NCBI RefSeq assembly: GCF_040783535.2
Contig: NZ_JBFONW020000002.1
Location: forward strand, 124,001-188,000
Direction of reading: 5' to 3'
Source: Aestuariibius insulae
GTDB lineage: Bacteria > Pseudomonadota > Alphaproteobacteria > Rhodobacterales > Rhodobacteraceae
Length of the DNA: 64,000 nt
Shown here: piece after piece, positions 1 through 9,206 of the stretch
How positions within the stretch are numbered: the stretch's first letter is position 1
Layout of the letters: each line of letters starts with the position of its first letter
Notes under the pieces: model-generated
Databases searched by the model: none
What the model was told of the DNA's origin: nothing
The model's input: the letters and a program-made list of their open reading frames with translations, nothing else
Made by a program: the position numbers and the translations under genes

Positions 1-580
1 GGGTGACGTCCAGCGGCAAAACCGTGATCTTGCAGCCCGAGTCGAAGACGGCCTTGGCGGCCTCGGGATCAACGAAGATGTTGAATTCCGCCGCCGGGCT
101 GATGTTGCCGACCTCGAAATAGGCGCCTCCCATCAGGACGATCTCCCTGATCCGCCCCGCAACGTCGGGCGCGCGGGTGAGGGCGGTTGCGACATTGGTC
201 AGAGGACCCAGGGCGCAAATGGTCAGGCCATCCACCTCGCGCGCCAGATCAATGATCGCATCGACGCCATGTTTGTCCTGAAGCGCCATAACCGGCGCGC
301 GCAGATCCGCGCCATCAAGGCCGGTTTTGCCATGCACATGCTCGGCGGTGACGAGAGGGCGTTCAAGCGGATGGTCGCATCCGGCATGGACCGCGATCTC
401 GGGCCGACCGGCTAGTTCGCAAACCTTTCGCGCATTGGCACTCGTCAACGCGAGCGGGACATTGCCAGCCACGGCGGTGATCGCCTTCACTTCAAGCTCG
501 GGAGAGGCTAGCGCCAGAAGGATGGCGACGGCGTCATCCTGTCCAGGATCGGTGTCGATGAGGATCGGTCTTGGTGTCAT
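1..580 (-). CDS. Inosine-uridine preferring nucleoside hydrolase, 3' part missing
   Basis: The reading frame starts at the ATG complementary to 578-580 and runs off the left edge, so about the first 193 residues are present. The N-terminus carries the calcium-binding signature DTDPGQDD of the IUNH family, followed by a conserved core (AITAVAGN, ICALGPLTNVA, VLMGGA). These enzymes hydrolyse the N-glycosidic bond of ribonucleosides, giving ribose and free base for salvage. The family usually has about 310 residues, so roughly a third is outside the window. Substrate preference (purine, pyrimidine or non-specific) cannot be told from this part. It points away from the following rightward genes and ends about 90 bp from the stop of mazG on the same strand. 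Confidence 0.9.
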   Translation of the reverse strand, partial: MTPRPILIDTDPGQDDAVAILLALASPELEVKAITAVAGNVPLALTSANARKVCELAGRPEIAVHAGCDHPLERPLVTAEHVHGKTGLDGADLRAPVMALQDKHGVDAIIDLAREVDGLTICALGPLTNVATALTRAPDVAGRIREIVLMGGAYFEVGNISPAAEFNIFVDPEAAKAVFDSGCKITVLPLDVT

Positions 581-669
581 GCGGCCAAGGGCTATCCTGC
601 CTCATGGGGCCGGGCAAGGCCGGACCGCAGGCGAGCGGCTGCGACATCTGTCGAGGGGCGGATCACGTC

Positions 670-1479
670 CTATTCCGCCCGCTTCGCCTCGGTCCAGAGC
701 CGATCCATCTCTTCCAGGCTTGCCTCTGCTGGGCTCGAGCCTATGGCTTCAAGCTGCTGTTCTATATATTGAAATCTCCGAACGAATTTGGCGTTTGTCC
801 CGCGCAAGGCGGCTTCCGGGTCAAGCTTCAGATGCCGCCCGAGATTGACCATGACAAAGAGAAGATCCCCAAATTCATCCTCGATCTTGGCTGGATCCAG
901 CGTGTCCCGCGCCTCGGCCAGCTCGCGGGTTTCCTCGTCGATCTTAGCGAGCACCTGATCGATCTCGGTCCAGTCAAAGCCCACGCGCGCGGCCCGCTTT
1001 TGCAGCTTGAGCGCGCGTAAAAGCGCGGGCAGGCCCAAAGCCACGTCATCAAGAACGCCGGCCTTCGCCCGATCCGCTCGTTCGGTCGCCTTGATCGTCT
1101 CCCAATCGGCTTTTTGCTGCTCCGCGCTCTTGTCGCGGGTCTCGTCGCCGAAGACATGCGGATGACGCGCCACCATCTTGTCAGAGACGCTGCGGATCAC
1201 GTCCGTGATGCTGAAAAGATCTTTCTCGTCAGCCATTTGAGCGTGATAGATCACCTGAAGCAGAAGATCTCCCAGCTCGCCCCTCAGGTCATCCCAATCG
1301 CGCCGCTCAATTGCGTCGGCGACCTCATAAGCCTCCTCGATCGAATAGGGGGCGATCGTGTCGAAATCCTGCTCGATATCCCAAGGACAGCCGGTCTGGG
1401 GATCGCGGAGGCGCTGCATGATCCGGACAAGGCGCGGCAACCCTCCGTCGGGATCGTGGATCAGCGGCTCATCGGACAT
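670..1479 (-). CDS. mazG: Nucleoside triphosphate pyrophosphohydrolase MazG
   Basis: 269 residues, close to the 263 of E. coli MazG. Two MazG domains can be read: residues about 25-130 with the helix motifs IEEAYEVADAIE and ELGDLLLQVIYHAQ, which supply the Glu/Asp metal ligands, and a second at about 165-260 (EIDQVLAKIDEETRELAEA, then EDEFGDLLFVMVN). The enzyme hydrolyses (d)NTPs to the monophosphate and pyrophosphate and is thought to clear aberrant nucleotides. I take the start at MSDEPLIHD rather than an in-frame Met 14 codons upstream, because MSDEP followed by GGLPRLVRIMQRLRDP is where family homology begins. It is divergent from the agmatinase-type gene with about 60 bp between starts. 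Confidence 0.93.
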   Translation of the reverse strand: MSDEPLIHDPDGGLPRLVRIMQRLRDPQTGCPWDIEQDFDTIAPYSIEEAYEVADAIERRDWDDLRGELGDLLLQVIYHAQMADEKDLFSITDVIRSVSDKMVARHPHVFGDETRDKSAEQQKADWETIKATERADRAKAGVLDDVALGLPALLRALKLQKRAARVGFDWTEIDQVLAKIDEETRELAEARDTLDPAKIEDEFGDLLFVMVNLGRHLKLDPEAALRGTNAKFVRRFQYIEQQLEAIGSSPAEASLEEMDRLWTEAKRAE

Positions 1480-1541
1480 TGCGGACCTCGTGCGATTGGG
1501 GTTCTTTGGCTGGCATAACAAGGCCGCACGGGGAGAACCAG

Positions 1542-2510
1542 ATGGCGCTTGAGGATGCTAGAGGCGAGGTCGATGTCGCGTTGAAGGGTCGTCGTACTGG
1601 CCTTGTCTACGAGAACGCGTTCGGCGGTGTTTTGTCTTTTCTCAGAAGAGCTTACACCAAGGATCTAAGCGGCGTGGATCTGGCGGTGACAGGCGTACCC
1701 TTCGATCAGGCAGTGACGAACCGTCCGGGGTGCCGGTTCGGGCCGAGGGCCATCCGCGAGGCGTCGAGCCTGCAGCCCTTCGATCCGCCCTATGGATGGG
1801 ATGTCGATCCGCTGAGCGATTTCAACGTGATCGATTATGGCGATCTGGCCTTTGACTATGCCCGCGTGGAAGAGTTCCCAGAGCGGCTTACGCAGCATAT
1901 TCGTTCGATCCTCGAGGGGGGTGCGGCCTCTCTCGTGCTTGGAGGAGATCATTCGATTTCTCTGCCGATCCTAAGGGCTTATGCCGCTAAGTTCGGGCCT
2001 TTATCGCTGCTGCAATTCGATGCCCATAGCGATACGTGGCCCGACGAGGACGCGACCCGGATCGATCACGGCACGATGTTCTACAAAGCCGTCAAGGAAG
2101 GACTGATCGTGCCGGAGCGGTCGGTGCAGGTCGGAATCCGGACAACGAATACCGAGGATCTGGGCTTTCATACCATCGATGCCAGGGAGGTCCACGAGGC
2201 GGGGCCCGCGGCTACGGCATTGAAGATAAAGGATATTCTCGGTGATGCGCAAACCTATGTGACGTTCGATATCGATTGCCTGGATCCCGCCTTTGCCCCC
2301 GGGACAGGCACGCCCGTCTGGGGCGGGCTAAGTTCAGGTCAGGCGGATATAATCCTGAAGGATATCAAGGGGATAAATATGGTCGGCGGCGATGTGGTCG
2401 AGGTCTCTCCTGGCTATGATCCGACCGGGGCGACGGCGATTGCGGGCGCCCATGCGGCGACAGAGCTGATGTGCCTATATTGCCATCGGCTGGCCCTCGA
2501 CAGGGCGTGA
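1542..2510 (+). CDS. speB: Agmatinase-type ureohydrolase
   Basis: 322 residues with the complete ureohydrolase metal-binding set: GGDHSIS, DAHSDT and DIDCLDP, which bind the binuclear manganese centre. Agmatinase splits agmatine into putrescine and urea. Members of this clade can also act on other guanidino compounds, so agmatine is the likely rather than proven substrate. The ATG at 1542 is preceded by a GGGGAGA Shine-Dalgarno about 7 bases upstream, which beats the in-frame codons before it that overlap mazG. No arginine decarboxylase gene is seen nearby. Confidence 0.88.
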   Translation: MALEDARGEVDVALKGRRTGLVYENAFGGVLSFLRRAYTKDLSGVDLAVTGVPFDQAVTNRPGCRFGPRAIREASSLQPFDPPYGWDVDPLSDFNVIDYGDLAFDYARVEEFPERLTQHIRSILEGGAASLVLGGDHSISLPILRAYAAKFGPLSLLQFDAHSDTWPDEDATRIDHGTMFYKAVKEGLIVPERSVQVGIRTTNTEDLGFHTIDAREVHEAGPAATALKIKDILGDAQTYVTFDIDCLDPAFAPGTGTPVWGGLSSGQADIILKDIKGINMVGGDVVEVSPGYDPTGATAIAGAHAATELMCLYCHRLALDRA

Positions 2511-2659
2511 TCGGGCCATCGGTATCGCGTCGGTATTCGGTCGGTAACTGAACGGTGGTTTTTCGGGTCTACCGGCTGCTCAAAAGAATTCCTGCTCCCG
2601 GCTCTCCCTAATCACCGGGCATGGCTTATGTCCTGAGTCTCACCCATCCAGGAGGCGTC

Positions 2660-3112
2660 ATGCGCATTATCCTCATCGTTCTCATCCTGCTCGTTGTCCC
2701 AGGGATGGCTTATATCCGGCTCGCTCCGACCACCGAAGACGCCTGGCACCAGCGCAGCGATCCGGGCCCAGCCGGGGACTATCCAGGCACCGGCAGTTTC
2801 AGGGCCGTCCGCGTGGTCGAGGATCCCGAAGCGGCGCTGACCCGGCTCAATCAGATCGCGTTGGCCACGCCGCGCACGACGCGCTTTGCCGGACGCGTGG
2901 AAGACAGGATGATCACCTATGAAACCCGCTCGCAGATCATGGGCTTTCCCGACTATACCACAATCTACATCGCCCAAGGCGAGGGCGAGACGGATCTGCT
3001 GGTCCTCCATGGCAGGCTGCGGTTCGGGCAAGCCGACATGGGCGTAAACGAGGCGCGGATCCGCGATTGGCTGGATCAGCTTGGACTGACGGATGCGGGC
3101 GCGTCGAGCTGA
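2660..3112 (+). CDS. DUF1499 family protein, membrane-anchored
   Basis: 150 residues. An N-terminal hydrophobic segment (residues 2-19, IILIVLILLVVPGMAYI) acts as signal anchor, followed by a DUF1499 domain containing the typical 'TRTTRFAGRVED...TYETRSQIMGFPDY' type core (here PRTTRFAG and YETRSQIMGFPDY). The function of DUF1499 proteins is not established. The start at 2660 has a strong AGGAGG seven bases before it; an in-frame Met at 2621 lacks this. The 3' end overlaps the convergent small gene at 3076-3342 by 37 bp, which is unusually long for this compact region. Confidence 0.8.
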   Translation: MRIILIVLILLVVPGMAYIRLAPTTEDAWHQRSDPGPAGDYPGTGSFRAVRVVEDPEAALTRLNQIALATPRTTRFAGRVEDRMITYETRSQIMGFPDYTTIYIAQGEGETDLLVLHGRLRFGQADMGVNEARIRDWLDQLGLTDAGASS

Positions 3113-3342
3113 CGCTCGCCGACCACGCAGGCTTCGCCGATGTCGCGCCAGATCGGCACGTTCAGTGACATTTGGCACTGCGCCATGAAGGATCGGCCAT
3201 CGACGAAAAGGCAGGTTTGTTCGCCCAGATCGATCCGACTGCCCTCCCGATCGGTACAGTAACAGGGATCAGAGCGCGTGGTTCCCTCGGACTGGGCCGC
3301 GCCTTGGGTGGCGAAGAGGATCAGCAGAAACGCAAATCTCAT
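3076..3342 (-). CDS. Small secreted cysteine-containing protein, unknown function
   Basis: 88 residues beginning with a clear cleavable signal peptide (MRFAFLLILFATQGAAQS, likely cut after AQA/AQS). The mature part has five cysteines, including the pattern CYC...C and two later single Cys, suggesting disulphides in the periplasm. I do not recognise the family. Its last 37 bp overlap the end of the DUF1499 gene on the other strand. The signal peptide and the codon phase favour a true gene, but the overlap keeps this below certain. Confidence 0.6.
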   Translation of the reverse strand: MRFAFLLILFATQGAAQSEGTTRSDPCYCTDREGSRIDLGEQTCLFVDGRSFMAQCQMSLNVPIWRDIGEACVVGERQLDAPASVSPS

Positions 3343-3459
3343 CCTATGAAGATATCACATAGGACGCGCCTGAGGCAATTTTCTTTCTTGTCGCAGACGG
3401 CGGCGTTCCTCTCGAAGCGCTGGCTTGACCCGCTTCACATGATGGGACAGATCAGCCGG

Positions 3460-4512
3460 ATGATACCGCAGGACAAGCTCGAACAGATCGTCGCCCGTTT
3501 TCAGTTTCTGGAGGCGAAGATGGCCGGCGGCGCCGATGGCGGTGAGATCGCCGATCTGGCGCGCGAATATTCGGAGCTGAAGCCCGTGGTCGACCAGATC
3601 GAGGGCTACCGCCAGCTTCAGACCGACCTAACCGATGCCGAGGCAATGCTGGACGATCCCGAAATGAAGGCCCTGGCCGAGGAGGAGCTTCCCACCTTGC
3701 GCGCCACCATGCCCGAGGCCGAACACAAGCTGCAATTGGCGCTGCTCCCCAAGGACGCCGCCGATGCCCGGCCTGCGATGATCGAGATCCGCCCCGGGAC
3801 AGGCGGAGACGAGGCCGCTCTTTTTGCGGGCGATCTTTTGCGGATGTATCAACGCCACGCCGAGGCCAAGGGCTGGCGCTTCGAGATCATCGAAGAGCAG
3901 GCGACCGAGCTTGGCGGCATCAAGGAGGTGACCGCCCGGATCGCGGGCGAGGGGGTCTTTGCGCGGATGAAGTACGAAAGCGGCGTGCACCGTGTGCAGC
4001 GCGTTCCCTCGACCGAAAGCGGCGGGCGTATCCATACCAGCGCCGCGACCGTGGCCGTTCTGCCCGAGGCGGAGGATGTGGATATCGAGATCAACGCCTC
4101 CGATCTGCGCATCGACACGATGCGCTCCTCCGGCGCGGGCGGCCAGCATGTGAACACCACGGATTCGGCGGTGCGGATTACCCATGCACCCACCGGGATC
4201 GTGGTGACGTCTTCCGAGAAATCCCAGCACCGTAACCGCGAGATCGCGATGCAAGTTCTGCGCACGCGGCTTTATGATCTCGAGCGAAGCCGCGTCGACG
4301 CCGAGCGGTCCGAGGCGCGCAAAGGGCAGGTCGGCTCCGGCGACCGGTCCGAGCGGATCCGCACCTATAACTTCCCGCAAGGGCGGATGACCGATCACCG
4401 GATCAACATGACGCTCTACAAGCTCGATCAGGTGATGCAGGGCGATCTGGACGAAGTGATCGATGCCTTGATCGCCGACGCCCAAGCCGCCTTGCTCGCC
4501 GAAATGGTGTGA
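3460..4512 (+). CDS. prfA: Peptide chain release factor 1
   Basis: 350 residues, the usual RF1 length in this family. The catalytic GGQ motif is present (SSGAGGQHVN), as is the stop-codon recognition tripeptide in the form PST (RVPSTESGGRIHT), which identifies RF1 rather than RF2. It terminates translation at UAA and UAG in the ribosomal A site. I place the start at MIPQDKLEQIV, matching RF1 proteins of relatives; two Met codons 18 and 21 bases upstream are possible, and the long upstream extension is not conserved-looking. It is translationally coupled to prmC, which methylates the GGQ glutamine. Confidence 0.96.
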   Translation: MIPQDKLEQIVARFQFLEAKMAGGADGGEIADLAREYSELKPVVDQIEGYRQLQTDLTDAEAMLDDPEMKALAEEELPTLRATMPEAEHKLQLALLPKDAADARPAMIEIRPGTGGDEAALFAGDLLRMYQRHAEAKGWRFEIIEEQATELGGIKEVTARIAGEGVFARMKYESGVHRVQRVPSTESGGRIHTSAATVAVLPEAEDVDIEINASDLRIDTMRSSGAGGQHVNTTDSAVRITHAPTGIVVTSSEKSQHRNREIAMQVLRTRLYDLERSRVDAERSEARKGQVGSGDRSERIRTYNFPQGRMTDHRINMTLYKLDQVMQGDLDEVIDALIADAQAALLAEMV

Positions 4513-5327
4513 TGGATCAGCAGGCGCTGACCGAGGCGGCATCCCGGCTGAGCAAGGCCGGGATCGAAGGGGCCGTACGGGAAGCGCGCATGCTTTGGCG
4601 GGCCGCGATGCCCCGCCGTTATACCGATCACGATGATATCTCGAATGGCACAATGCTCTCCCGGTTCGAGAGCCTCGTTGCGCGCCGCATTGCCCGCGAG
4701 CCGATGTCGCATCTGGTGGGCTATCGGGACTTCTACAAGCACCGATTCCGCGTCACCGCCGATGTGCTCGATCCGCGCCCCGAAACCGAGACGCTGGTTC
4801 TTGCCGCGTTAGGCCGTCCGTTCGACCGGGTGCTCGACCTTGGAACAGGATCGGGCGCTATCATCCTGAGTGTACTGGCAGATCGCCCGGAGGCGACGGG
4901 GCTGGGAACCGACCTGTCGGAGGCGGCCCTGACCGTGGCGCGGGACAATCGCGACCGGCTCGATCTGACCAGACAGGCGGAGTTCGCAGTCTCTGACTGG
5001 TATGATGCCGTGATGGGGCGCTTCGATCTCATCGTCTCGAACCCGCCCTATATCGCGGTGAACGAAATGGAGGATCTCGCCCCCGAACTCAGCTTCGAGC
5101 CGCGCATGGCCCTGACCGACGAGGCGGACGGGCTGAGCGCCTATCGCAAGATCATCCGCGGCGCGCCTGCGCATCTGGAGCCTGGCGGGGCACTAATGGT
5201 CGAGGTTGGCGCGACGCAAGCCGAAGATGTGACGGCTCTGTTCAAAGAAGCCGGTTTCACTGAAATTACACGTCATCCTGACCTCGATGGGCGAAATCGC
5301 GTCATTTCCGGCAGGTTTATCGCCTGA
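4512..5327 (+). CDS. prmC: Release factor glutamine methyltransferase PrmC (HemK)
   Basis: 271 residues. The SAM-binding motif VLDLGTGSGAI and the N5-glutamine methyltransferase signature NPPY (VSNPPYIAVNEME) are both present. The enzyme methylates the Gln of the GGQ motif in RF1 and RF2. The ATG shares its first base with the prfA stop (TGATG), so the pair is translationally coupled, and the substrate gene lies immediately upstream. A GTG one codon earlier is a possible alternative start. Confidence 0.95.
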   Translation: MDQQALTEAASRLSKAGIEGAVREARMLWRAAMPRRYTDHDDISNGTMLSRFESLVARRIAREPMSHLVGYRDFYKHRFRVTADVLDPRPETETLVLAALGRPFDRVLDLGTGSGAIILSVLADRPEATGLGTDLSEAALTVARDNRDRLDLTRQAEFAVSDWYDAVMGRFDLIVSNPPYIAVNEMEDLAPELSFEPRMALTDEADGLSAYRKIIRGAPAHLEPGGALMVEVGATQAEDVTALFKEAGFTEITRHPDLDGRNRVISGRFIA

Positions 5328-5542
5328 ACTTGATCCGATTGGCGCAAAGGATCGACTTTTTGCAAATTGCCTCTTGCCTCACGGCTCACTAAGCGCTTAC
5401 TTCATATCTATCGGACGAGACCGGGCGTTGAGCCCTCTCTCCGAATTGTCGCCGGGCCATCGCAGATGACATCACGTGCTCCTTCATTCAACGAAGGGCG
5501 CAGGGCCGGGCGGAACAGGTAACAGCTGAACGAAAGCTTTCC

Positions 5543-6100
5543 ATGAGATCTTCGAAATCACGCTCGCGCGGGAAGAACCGGAACAACAACAACCGGCCTT
5601 CGGGTAACATCGTCAACCGGGTCTTCGACAGCTCCGGTCCCGAAGGCAAGGTCCGCGGCACGCCGCAGCAGATCATCGACAAGTACAACCAGCTTTTCCG
5701 CGACGCCCATCTGTCCGGTGACCGGGTGGATGCCGAGAATTTCGCCCAGCACGCGGAGCACTATACGCGGATGCTGGCTGAAGCGATGCGCGAGCAGGAA
5801 AGCCGCCGCGAAGAGCAGGATCGCCAACGCCAGATCGAACGCGAGCGGCAGGCCGAACGCGACCGTCAGGCGCAGGCCGACCGCGATCGCAATCAAGCGC
5901 AGCAACAGCCTGAACGCGCAACGCAGCCGGATGTGCCGCAGCCCGCTCAGGTCAGCGATGCCGATGTGATCGAACCGCAAGGCACCGACGATAACGGTCT
6001 GGTGGAAACGCCCGAGGCGCAGGACAAGCCCAAGCCGCGCCGCCGCCGTAAACCCAAAAGCGAAGACAGCGCGCCGCCAGCTCCCGAAGCCGCCGAATAG
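5543..6100 (+). CDS. DUF4167 domain protein
   Basis: 185 residues. The N-terminus is basic and Asn-rich (MRSSKSRSRGKNRNNNNRP), then comes the conserved DUF4167 core at about residues 20-95 (VFDSSGPEGKVRGTPQQIIDKYNQLF...DAENFAQHAEHYTRML). A long charged Arg/Glu/Gln coiled stretch follows at about 85-130, and a Pro/Lys-rich acidic tail ends the protein. The gene is commonly found next to prfA-prmC in alphaproteobacteria. Its function is unknown; the basic tail could suggest RNA or ribosome contact, which is inference. It lies 215 bp after prmC, a stretch in which I see no other gene. Confidence 0.85.
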   Translation: MRSSKSRSRGKNRNNNNRPSGNIVNRVFDSSGPEGKVRGTPQQIIDKYNQLFRDAHLSGDRVDAENFAQHAEHYTRMLAEAMREQESRREEQDRQRQIERERQAERDRQAQADRDRNQAQQQPERATQPDVPQPAQVSDADVIEPQGTDDNGLVETPEAQDKPKPRRRRKPKSEDSAPPAPEAAE

Positions 6101-6102
6101 GC

Positions 6103-6939
6103 CTAGGCCAGCTCTCGCGCCAAGGCGCAGAACTGCTCGAGCGGGATCTGCTCGGCCCTGTCTGTGGGCGCGATCCCGACGGCTTTCAGACGATCCTCAA
6201 TATCGGGCGCCAGCCCCTTGAGAGAGGCGCGGAGCATCTTGCGCCGCTGATTGAATGCCGCCGCCGTGATCCGCTGCAGCACCTGCGCATCCGCCGGGAA
6301 ACGCGGCTCGGGCAGGGCGGTCAGATGCACCACAGCCGAGCTGACCTTGGGCGGCGGCGTGAAGGCCTGCGGCGGCAGATCCATCACGATCCGCGCGTCG
6401 CTGCGCCATTGCGCCAGAAGCGCGAGCCGCCCGTAAGCCTTGCTCCCCGGCTCGGCCACGATGCGCTGCGCGACCTCTCGCTGAAACATCAGCGTCAGAC
6501 TCTCCCAAAATGGCGGCCAGACCGAAGGCGTCAGCCACCGGACTAGAAGCTCCGTTCCGACGTTATAGGGCAGGTTCGCCGCCACGCGGATCGGCGGCGT
6601 CAGATGCGCCAGAGGATCGATCTGGAGCGCATCGCCCTCGATCACCGTCAGCCGCCCGGGATAGCGCGCCGAGATTTCCGCCAAGGCGGGCAGGCAGCGG
6701 GCATCCTTCTCGATTGCCAGAACATGCCGCGCCCCTTCGGCCAAAAGCCCGCGCGTCAGCCCCCCGGGTCCCGGTCCGATTTCAAACACATCCGATCCGG
6801 CCAGATCGCTCGCCTGTCGCGCGATCTTTGCCGTCAGGTTCAGATCCAGCAGAAAATTCTGCCCCAGTGCCTTGCGTGCCGACAGCCCATGGGCCGAGAT
6901 CACTTCCCGCAAAGGCGGCAGATCGTCAATCGCGGCCAT
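6103..6939 (-). CDS. rsmA: 16S rRNA dimethyladenosine transferase RsmA (KsgA)
   Basis: 278 residues. Motifs are GQNFLLD at the N-terminus, the SAM site EIGPGPGGLTRGLL, and the catalytic NLPYNVGT. RsmA dimethylates two adjacent adenines in helix 45 of 16S rRNA late in 30S assembly. I choose MAAIDDLPPLREV as the start; a GTG seven codons earlier is in frame. It sits downstream of pdxA in the same direction, separated by about 90 bp, as in many proteobacteria where surA-pdxA-rsmA form one cluster. Its stop lies only 2 bp from the end of the convergent DUF4167 gene. Confidence 0.95.
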   Translation of the reverse strand: MAAIDDLPPLREVISAHGLSARKALGQNFLLDLNLTAKIARQASDLAGSDVFEIGPGPGGLTRGLLAEGARHVLAIEKDARCLPALAEISARYPGRLTVIEGDALQIDPLAHLTPPIRVAANLPYNVGTELLVRWLTPSVWPPFWESLTLMFQREVAQRIVAEPGSKAYGRLALLAQWRSDARIVMDLPPQAFTPPPKVSSAVVHLTALPEPRFPADAQVLQRITAAAFNQRRKMLRASLKGLAPDIEDRLKAVGIAPTDRAEQIPLEQFCALARELA

Positions 6940-7027
6940 GCCGCCAATCCCATTCTTCACAAGACATTAAGGTTAACGCTGCCGTGTCGGAAGAACCCGT
7001 TCCCTTCATCTTGTCATAAATATGCAT

Positions 7028-8002
7028 CTACCCGCGCGCCGCCCGGCGCGACATACGATCCGCCAGGCGCAGCGCTGCGATCATCGACGTTGGATCGGCC
7101 ATGCCGGTGCCCGCGATGTCATAAGCCGTCCCGTGATCGGGCGAGGTGCGCACGAAAGGCAGACCGAGCGTGACATTGACCCCACCCGCAAAATCGATCG
7201 TCTTGATGGGAATTAGCGCCTGATCGTGATACATCGCGATCGCGGCGTCATAGCCCGCGCGCGCTTTCTCGTGGAACATCGTGTCGGCCGACAGCGGCCC
7301 GACCAGATCAAGGTCCTCGCTCCGCAATTTCTCCAGAAGCGGCGCAATCCAATCCACCTCCTCCGTTCCGATCCGTCCGCCTTCGCCCGCATGGGGGTTG
7401 AGACCCGCCACAGCGATCCGCGGCACGGCAATTCCAAATCGACGGATCAGGTCTTTATGCGTGATCCGGATGGTTTGCGTCAGGCTTTCAGCCGTCAGGG
7501 CATCGGGCACGTCGGCCAGAGGGACGTGGATCGTGGCGGGCACGACCTTCAACGCGTCGCAGGCCAGCATCATGACCACATGATCGACGCCGGCCAGATG
7601 GGCGAGAAACTCCGTATGCCCGGGAAAGGCAAAATCCGCGCCGTCCTGCAGACCCTTTTTGTTGATCGGGGCGGTCACCAGCGCAGACGCGTCCCCGCCC
7701 GAGACAAGCGCGACGCCGCGCTCGATCGCCTCCACGATCCCCTGCGCATTGGCTGGATCGGGCGCGCCGGGCGGGGCGATTTCGGCGAAGGCAAGCGGCA
7801 GAACTGGCAGCGCCTCGGCGGAAATGGCGGGCGCGAGCGCAGGCTCCTCCACGATCTGAAACGGCAGGCCCAGCGGCAGATGCCGGGGATCGCCGATCCA
7901 GAGAAACGGAAGCTCCACGCGCAGTGCCTCCCAGGCTTTGGCCGCGATCTCGGGGCCTATTCCGGACGGATCGCCGCAACTGACGGCGAGAGGCGGGCTC
8001 AT
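7028..8002 (-). CDS. pdxA: 4-hydroxythreonine-4-phosphate dehydrogenase PdxA
   Basis: 324 residues. The N-terminal GDPSGIGPEI and the metal-binding histidine motifs GHTEFLA and HDQALIPIK are present, together with the NPHAGEGG motif. PdxA oxidises 4-phosphohydroxy-L-threonine with NAD in the DXP-dependent pyridoxal phosphate pathway. Its start overlaps the surA stop by 4 bp (ATGA), so it is co-translated with the outer-membrane biogenesis genes. Confidence 0.96.
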   Translation of the reverse strand: MSPPLAVSCGDPSGIGPEIAAKAWEALRVELPFLWIGDPRHLPLGLPFQIVEEPALAPAISAEALPVLPLAFAEIAPPGAPDPANAQGIVEAIERGVALVSGGDASALVTAPINKKGLQDGADFAFPGHTEFLAHLAGVDHVVMMLACDALKVVPATIHVPLADVPDALTAESLTQTIRITHKDLIRRFGIAVPRIAVAGLNPHAGEGGRIGTEEVDWIAPLLEKLRSEDLDLVGPLSADTMFHEKARAGYDAAIAMYHDQALIPIKTIDFAGGVNVTLGLPFVRTSPDHGTAYDIAGTGMADPTSMIAALRLADRMSRRAARG

Positions 8003-9195
8003 GGCTCGCGGATAGACGCGTCCGCGCGCAGTTCGGCCAGAAACGCTTCGGCCAGCCCACCCAGACGGCGCGAGACCAGCTGGTTGCGAATGGCTTCCCG
8101 GTCGATCTCCTGACCCTCGTCCAGCACCGGCGTGCGCCCGCAGAGCATCACCAGTCGGCTGGTGCCCTCGGGCGCGCCCAAAGCAAAGGAGATCTCACCG
8201 GGATCGAGCTGGGCCAATTGCAGCGCGATATCGGTCTGGATCTGCGCGGGCGGCAGGATCTCGCGGCGCAACTGCTCTTCGCTGGCATTGGGGATCAGAC
8301 CATAAAGATCGTCGCAAGTATCGGCTCGCGTCACGAGAGAGGAGGCCTGGGAGGGGCTTGCGGCCAGCGCCAGCTCGACGAACTCGATAGCCCCGTATTG
8401 GGGGGCAGGCGCGTCGACCTCCTCAATATCGCGTAGCTGAAAAAGGGCGATGCCGTTCTGGATCGGCAGCGGATCGGTCACTTCACCCCGGTCCAGTTGC
8501 AGGATCAACGGCTGGATCGCGGGCGGCAGATCGGTCAGCGGCTGCCAGTCAAGCCGCCCGCCGCGCCCACGTGAGGGCAGGGCAGAGACGCGCCGGGCGG
8601 CAGCCGAGAATGCGTCGGGGCTGGTCAGCTGGCTGATCCGCTCGGCTTCGGCCTGCGCGGCAGCGGCACGAGGCGGCGGCGCCGCGATGATAATCTCCGA
8701 GATCAGCACGCGGATCGACCCGCGCCCCGCGCCGCCGCCCGTCGACACGGCATCGTCGATCTCGCGATCCTCCACGCGGGCGTCAGCACCGAAGCGGCCG
8801 CGCACATAGATCCGCCAGCCGATCCCGGCGGTCACGAAATCCCGGAGCGTGCTGCTGTCGATCCCGGCAGAGGCCAGGATCTCGAGAAACTGGTCGCCGG
8901 TCAGGTTCGCGCGGCCCGCAAATTCGTCGATGCCATCGGTGACATCCTCGGGCGGGATCTCAATCCCGACACGCCGGATCTCCTGCAATTGCAGCCGCTC
9001 GTTGATCAGCTGCTCGCGCGCGACCTCTGCCGGATCGCCGGGTACGCGCACCAGTTCGAGAAAGCGGATCCGCTGCTCGATCTCGAAATTGGTGATAACG
9101 TCGTCATTGACGAGAAGTGCCGGAGAGAATTGCGATTGTGCGCTCGCCGTAAGGGCGGAAAGGCACAAGGCCAAGGCAAGGATCAAGCGGTGCAT
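7999..9195 (-). CDS. surA: SurA-like periplasmic chaperone / peptidyl-prolyl isomerase
   Basis: 398 residues. A signal peptide (MHRLILALALCLSALTASAQ) is followed by a SurA N-terminal domain at about 30-150 (VNDDVITNFEIEQRIRFLEL...REQLINERLQLQEIRR) and one parvulin-like domain at about 165-270 (LISEIII...GRGGRLDWQPLTDLPP...LQDRGEVTDPLPIQNGIALF, paraphrased). SurA escorts unfolded outer-membrane proteins, including LptD, to the BAM complex. It directly follows lptD in the operon. I choose MHRLIL rather than the Met eight codons upstream, because the signal peptide begins there. Confidence 0.9.
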   Translation of the reverse strand: MHRLILALALCLSALTASAQSQFSPALLVNDDVITNFEIEQRIRFLELVRVPGDPAEVAREQLINERLQLQEIRRVGIEIPPEDVTDGIDEFAGRANLTGDQFLEILASAGIDSSTLRDFVTAGIGWRIYVRGRFGADARVEDREIDDAVSTGGGAGRGSIRVLISEIIIAAPPPRAAAAQAEAERISQLTSPDAFSAAARRVSALPSRGRGGRLDWQPLTDLPPAIQPLILQLDRGEVTDPLPIQNGIALFQLRDIEEVDAPAPQYGAIEFVELALAASPSQASSLVTRADTCDDLYGLIPNASEEQLRREILPPAQIQTDIALQLAQLDPGEISFALGAPEGTSRLVMLCGRTPVLDEGQEIDREAIRNQLVSRRLGGLAEAFLAELRADASIREP

Positions 9196-9206
9196 CGGGG
9201 CCCCTG